Part shown: piece after piece, positions 63,191 to 64,000 of the stretch
How the letters are laid out: each line of letters begins with the position of its first letter
Numbering within the stretch: position 1 is the first letter of the stretch
NCBI RefSeq assembly: GCF_047495875.1
Contig: NC_092497.1
Location: forward strand, 79,639,749 to 79,703,748
DNA length: 64,000 nt
Direction: 5' to 3'
From: Pithys albifrons albifrons
Lineage: Eukaryota > Chordata > Aves > Passeriformes > Thamnophilidae
Position numbers and translations under genes: made by a program
Notes under the pieces: model-generated
What the model was told of the DNA's origin: nothing
Seen by the model: the letters and a program-made list of their open reading frames with translations, nothing else
Databases searched by the model: none

Positions 63191-64000
63191 ATTTAGCCTA
63201 TTCCTTCTCTCAATCCTTTATTTAACATAGCAGCTAAGAGAAGGAGAAAATAATGAAGAACATATTTGAAGAAAGCAGAAAAAGACATGGGCTCAGTCAC
63301 ACTGCTGTAGCGTTCTACTGTTCTTGCATGCTTTTTGCTGTTTTGTCTTTTCTGTTATCTGACATATTGAAGACTTTGGGACTAAAGCCATTTTCTCCAT
63401 ATGTGGGGTTCTGTGCATAACAGTCTCAAGCCTTGTTTTAGAAAAAGGACAAATGGTTGCAATTTTATTTTCCATGGGGTCCTCCAGAGAGTTAAAGAGC
63501 CATCTTAAATTGTGCCTTACAGACCCCTCAGATACTTTTTACCAAAGTTCTCAGGCTTCCTGATCTTTTATTGTGCCACTTACCTAGCAGACAATAAATA
63601 AGAAAGTGCCTGGTCTGGCACCATGGACAGAGGCCCCCTATGAAGTGGCTGCAGTTACGGACAGTATATTCCTGACAAGTCTTAGTCATGTATGTAACTA
63701 AATTATTTAATTATCTGAACAGAATTAGCTGCATTGGTAGATTTTGAGTGTGGACAAAACCAACAATGCCTTTTCTATGAAATATCTGCAGTTTGGGGGA
63801 TTTTGGAATTGACAATGGAGGCTGAAAGATTTGGCAGTTGTATTCTAGTCCATGTAGTCTGAGAGTAATAGCAAAGACCATGCTGAATCAATGGTCTAAT
63901 CTTGTAGCATGATCGTGACAGGATGCTCTTTTGTAGTGGTTCTCTGCCCTCCAAAACACATTTTTGGCTCCCTTTATATTCTCTATTGCTACATCTAATA

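Overview
The window is vertebrate nuclear DNA, almost certainly avian. It is AT-rich with long introns. Its interspersed repeats are CR1 retroposons (3' ends with the ATTCTATGA-type tail) and solo LTRs of endogenous retroviruses, with no Alu/B1-type SINEs. The LTR types suggest a songbird-like genome, but species cannot be fixed from the sequence alone.

The one protein-coding gene I can support is ERCC6L2, a SNF2-family DNA translocase of the DNA-damage response, on the minus strand. I reconstructed 17 consecutive coding exons: exon 1 at 46276-46255, inside a CpG-island promoter, down to exon 17 at 7335-7181. All splice sites are GT-AG and all exon phases agree. Together they give an uninterrupted reading frame of 1,166 codons containing a Tudor-like N-terminus, all the SNF2 ATPase motifs and a long acidic, disordered exon 16. 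The C-terminal exons of the long isoform lie beyond position 1. Vertebrate synteny (PTCH1 upstream of ERCC6L2) suggests that 47-64 kb is intergenic sequence towards PTCH1; no gene was found there.

Layout (+ coordinates): 1-7180, start of a long 3' intron with one CR1; 7181-16476, exons 17-12, with an intact solo LTR at 11.9-12.6 kb and a second LTR at 14.2-14.5 kb; 16477-28858, introns 11-9 with exons 11 and 10, an LTR and a long CR1; 28859-38513, exons 9-3, with a long hairpin in intron 7 and a 5S-rRNA-derived repeat in intron 4; 38514-46276, introns 2 and 1, exons 2 and 1 and two CR1s; 46.3-47.1 kb, CpG-island promoter and a GC-rich minisatellite; 47.1-64 kb, repeat-rich intergenic DNA with four CR1s, an intact solo LTR with target-site duplication at 56.65-57.44 kb, another LTR at about 51 kb and an unclassified repeat at 59.7-60.1 kb.

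I found no prokaryote-like operon, CRISPR array or new multi-gene system. The items most worth a second look are the 5S-headed composite repeat and its relative 24 kb away, the 47-bp-arm hairpin in intron 7, the perfect 22-bp palindrome with a p53-type half-site in intron 9, the minisatellite and inverted CR1 pair bracketing the promoter, and the very short predicted N-terminus.
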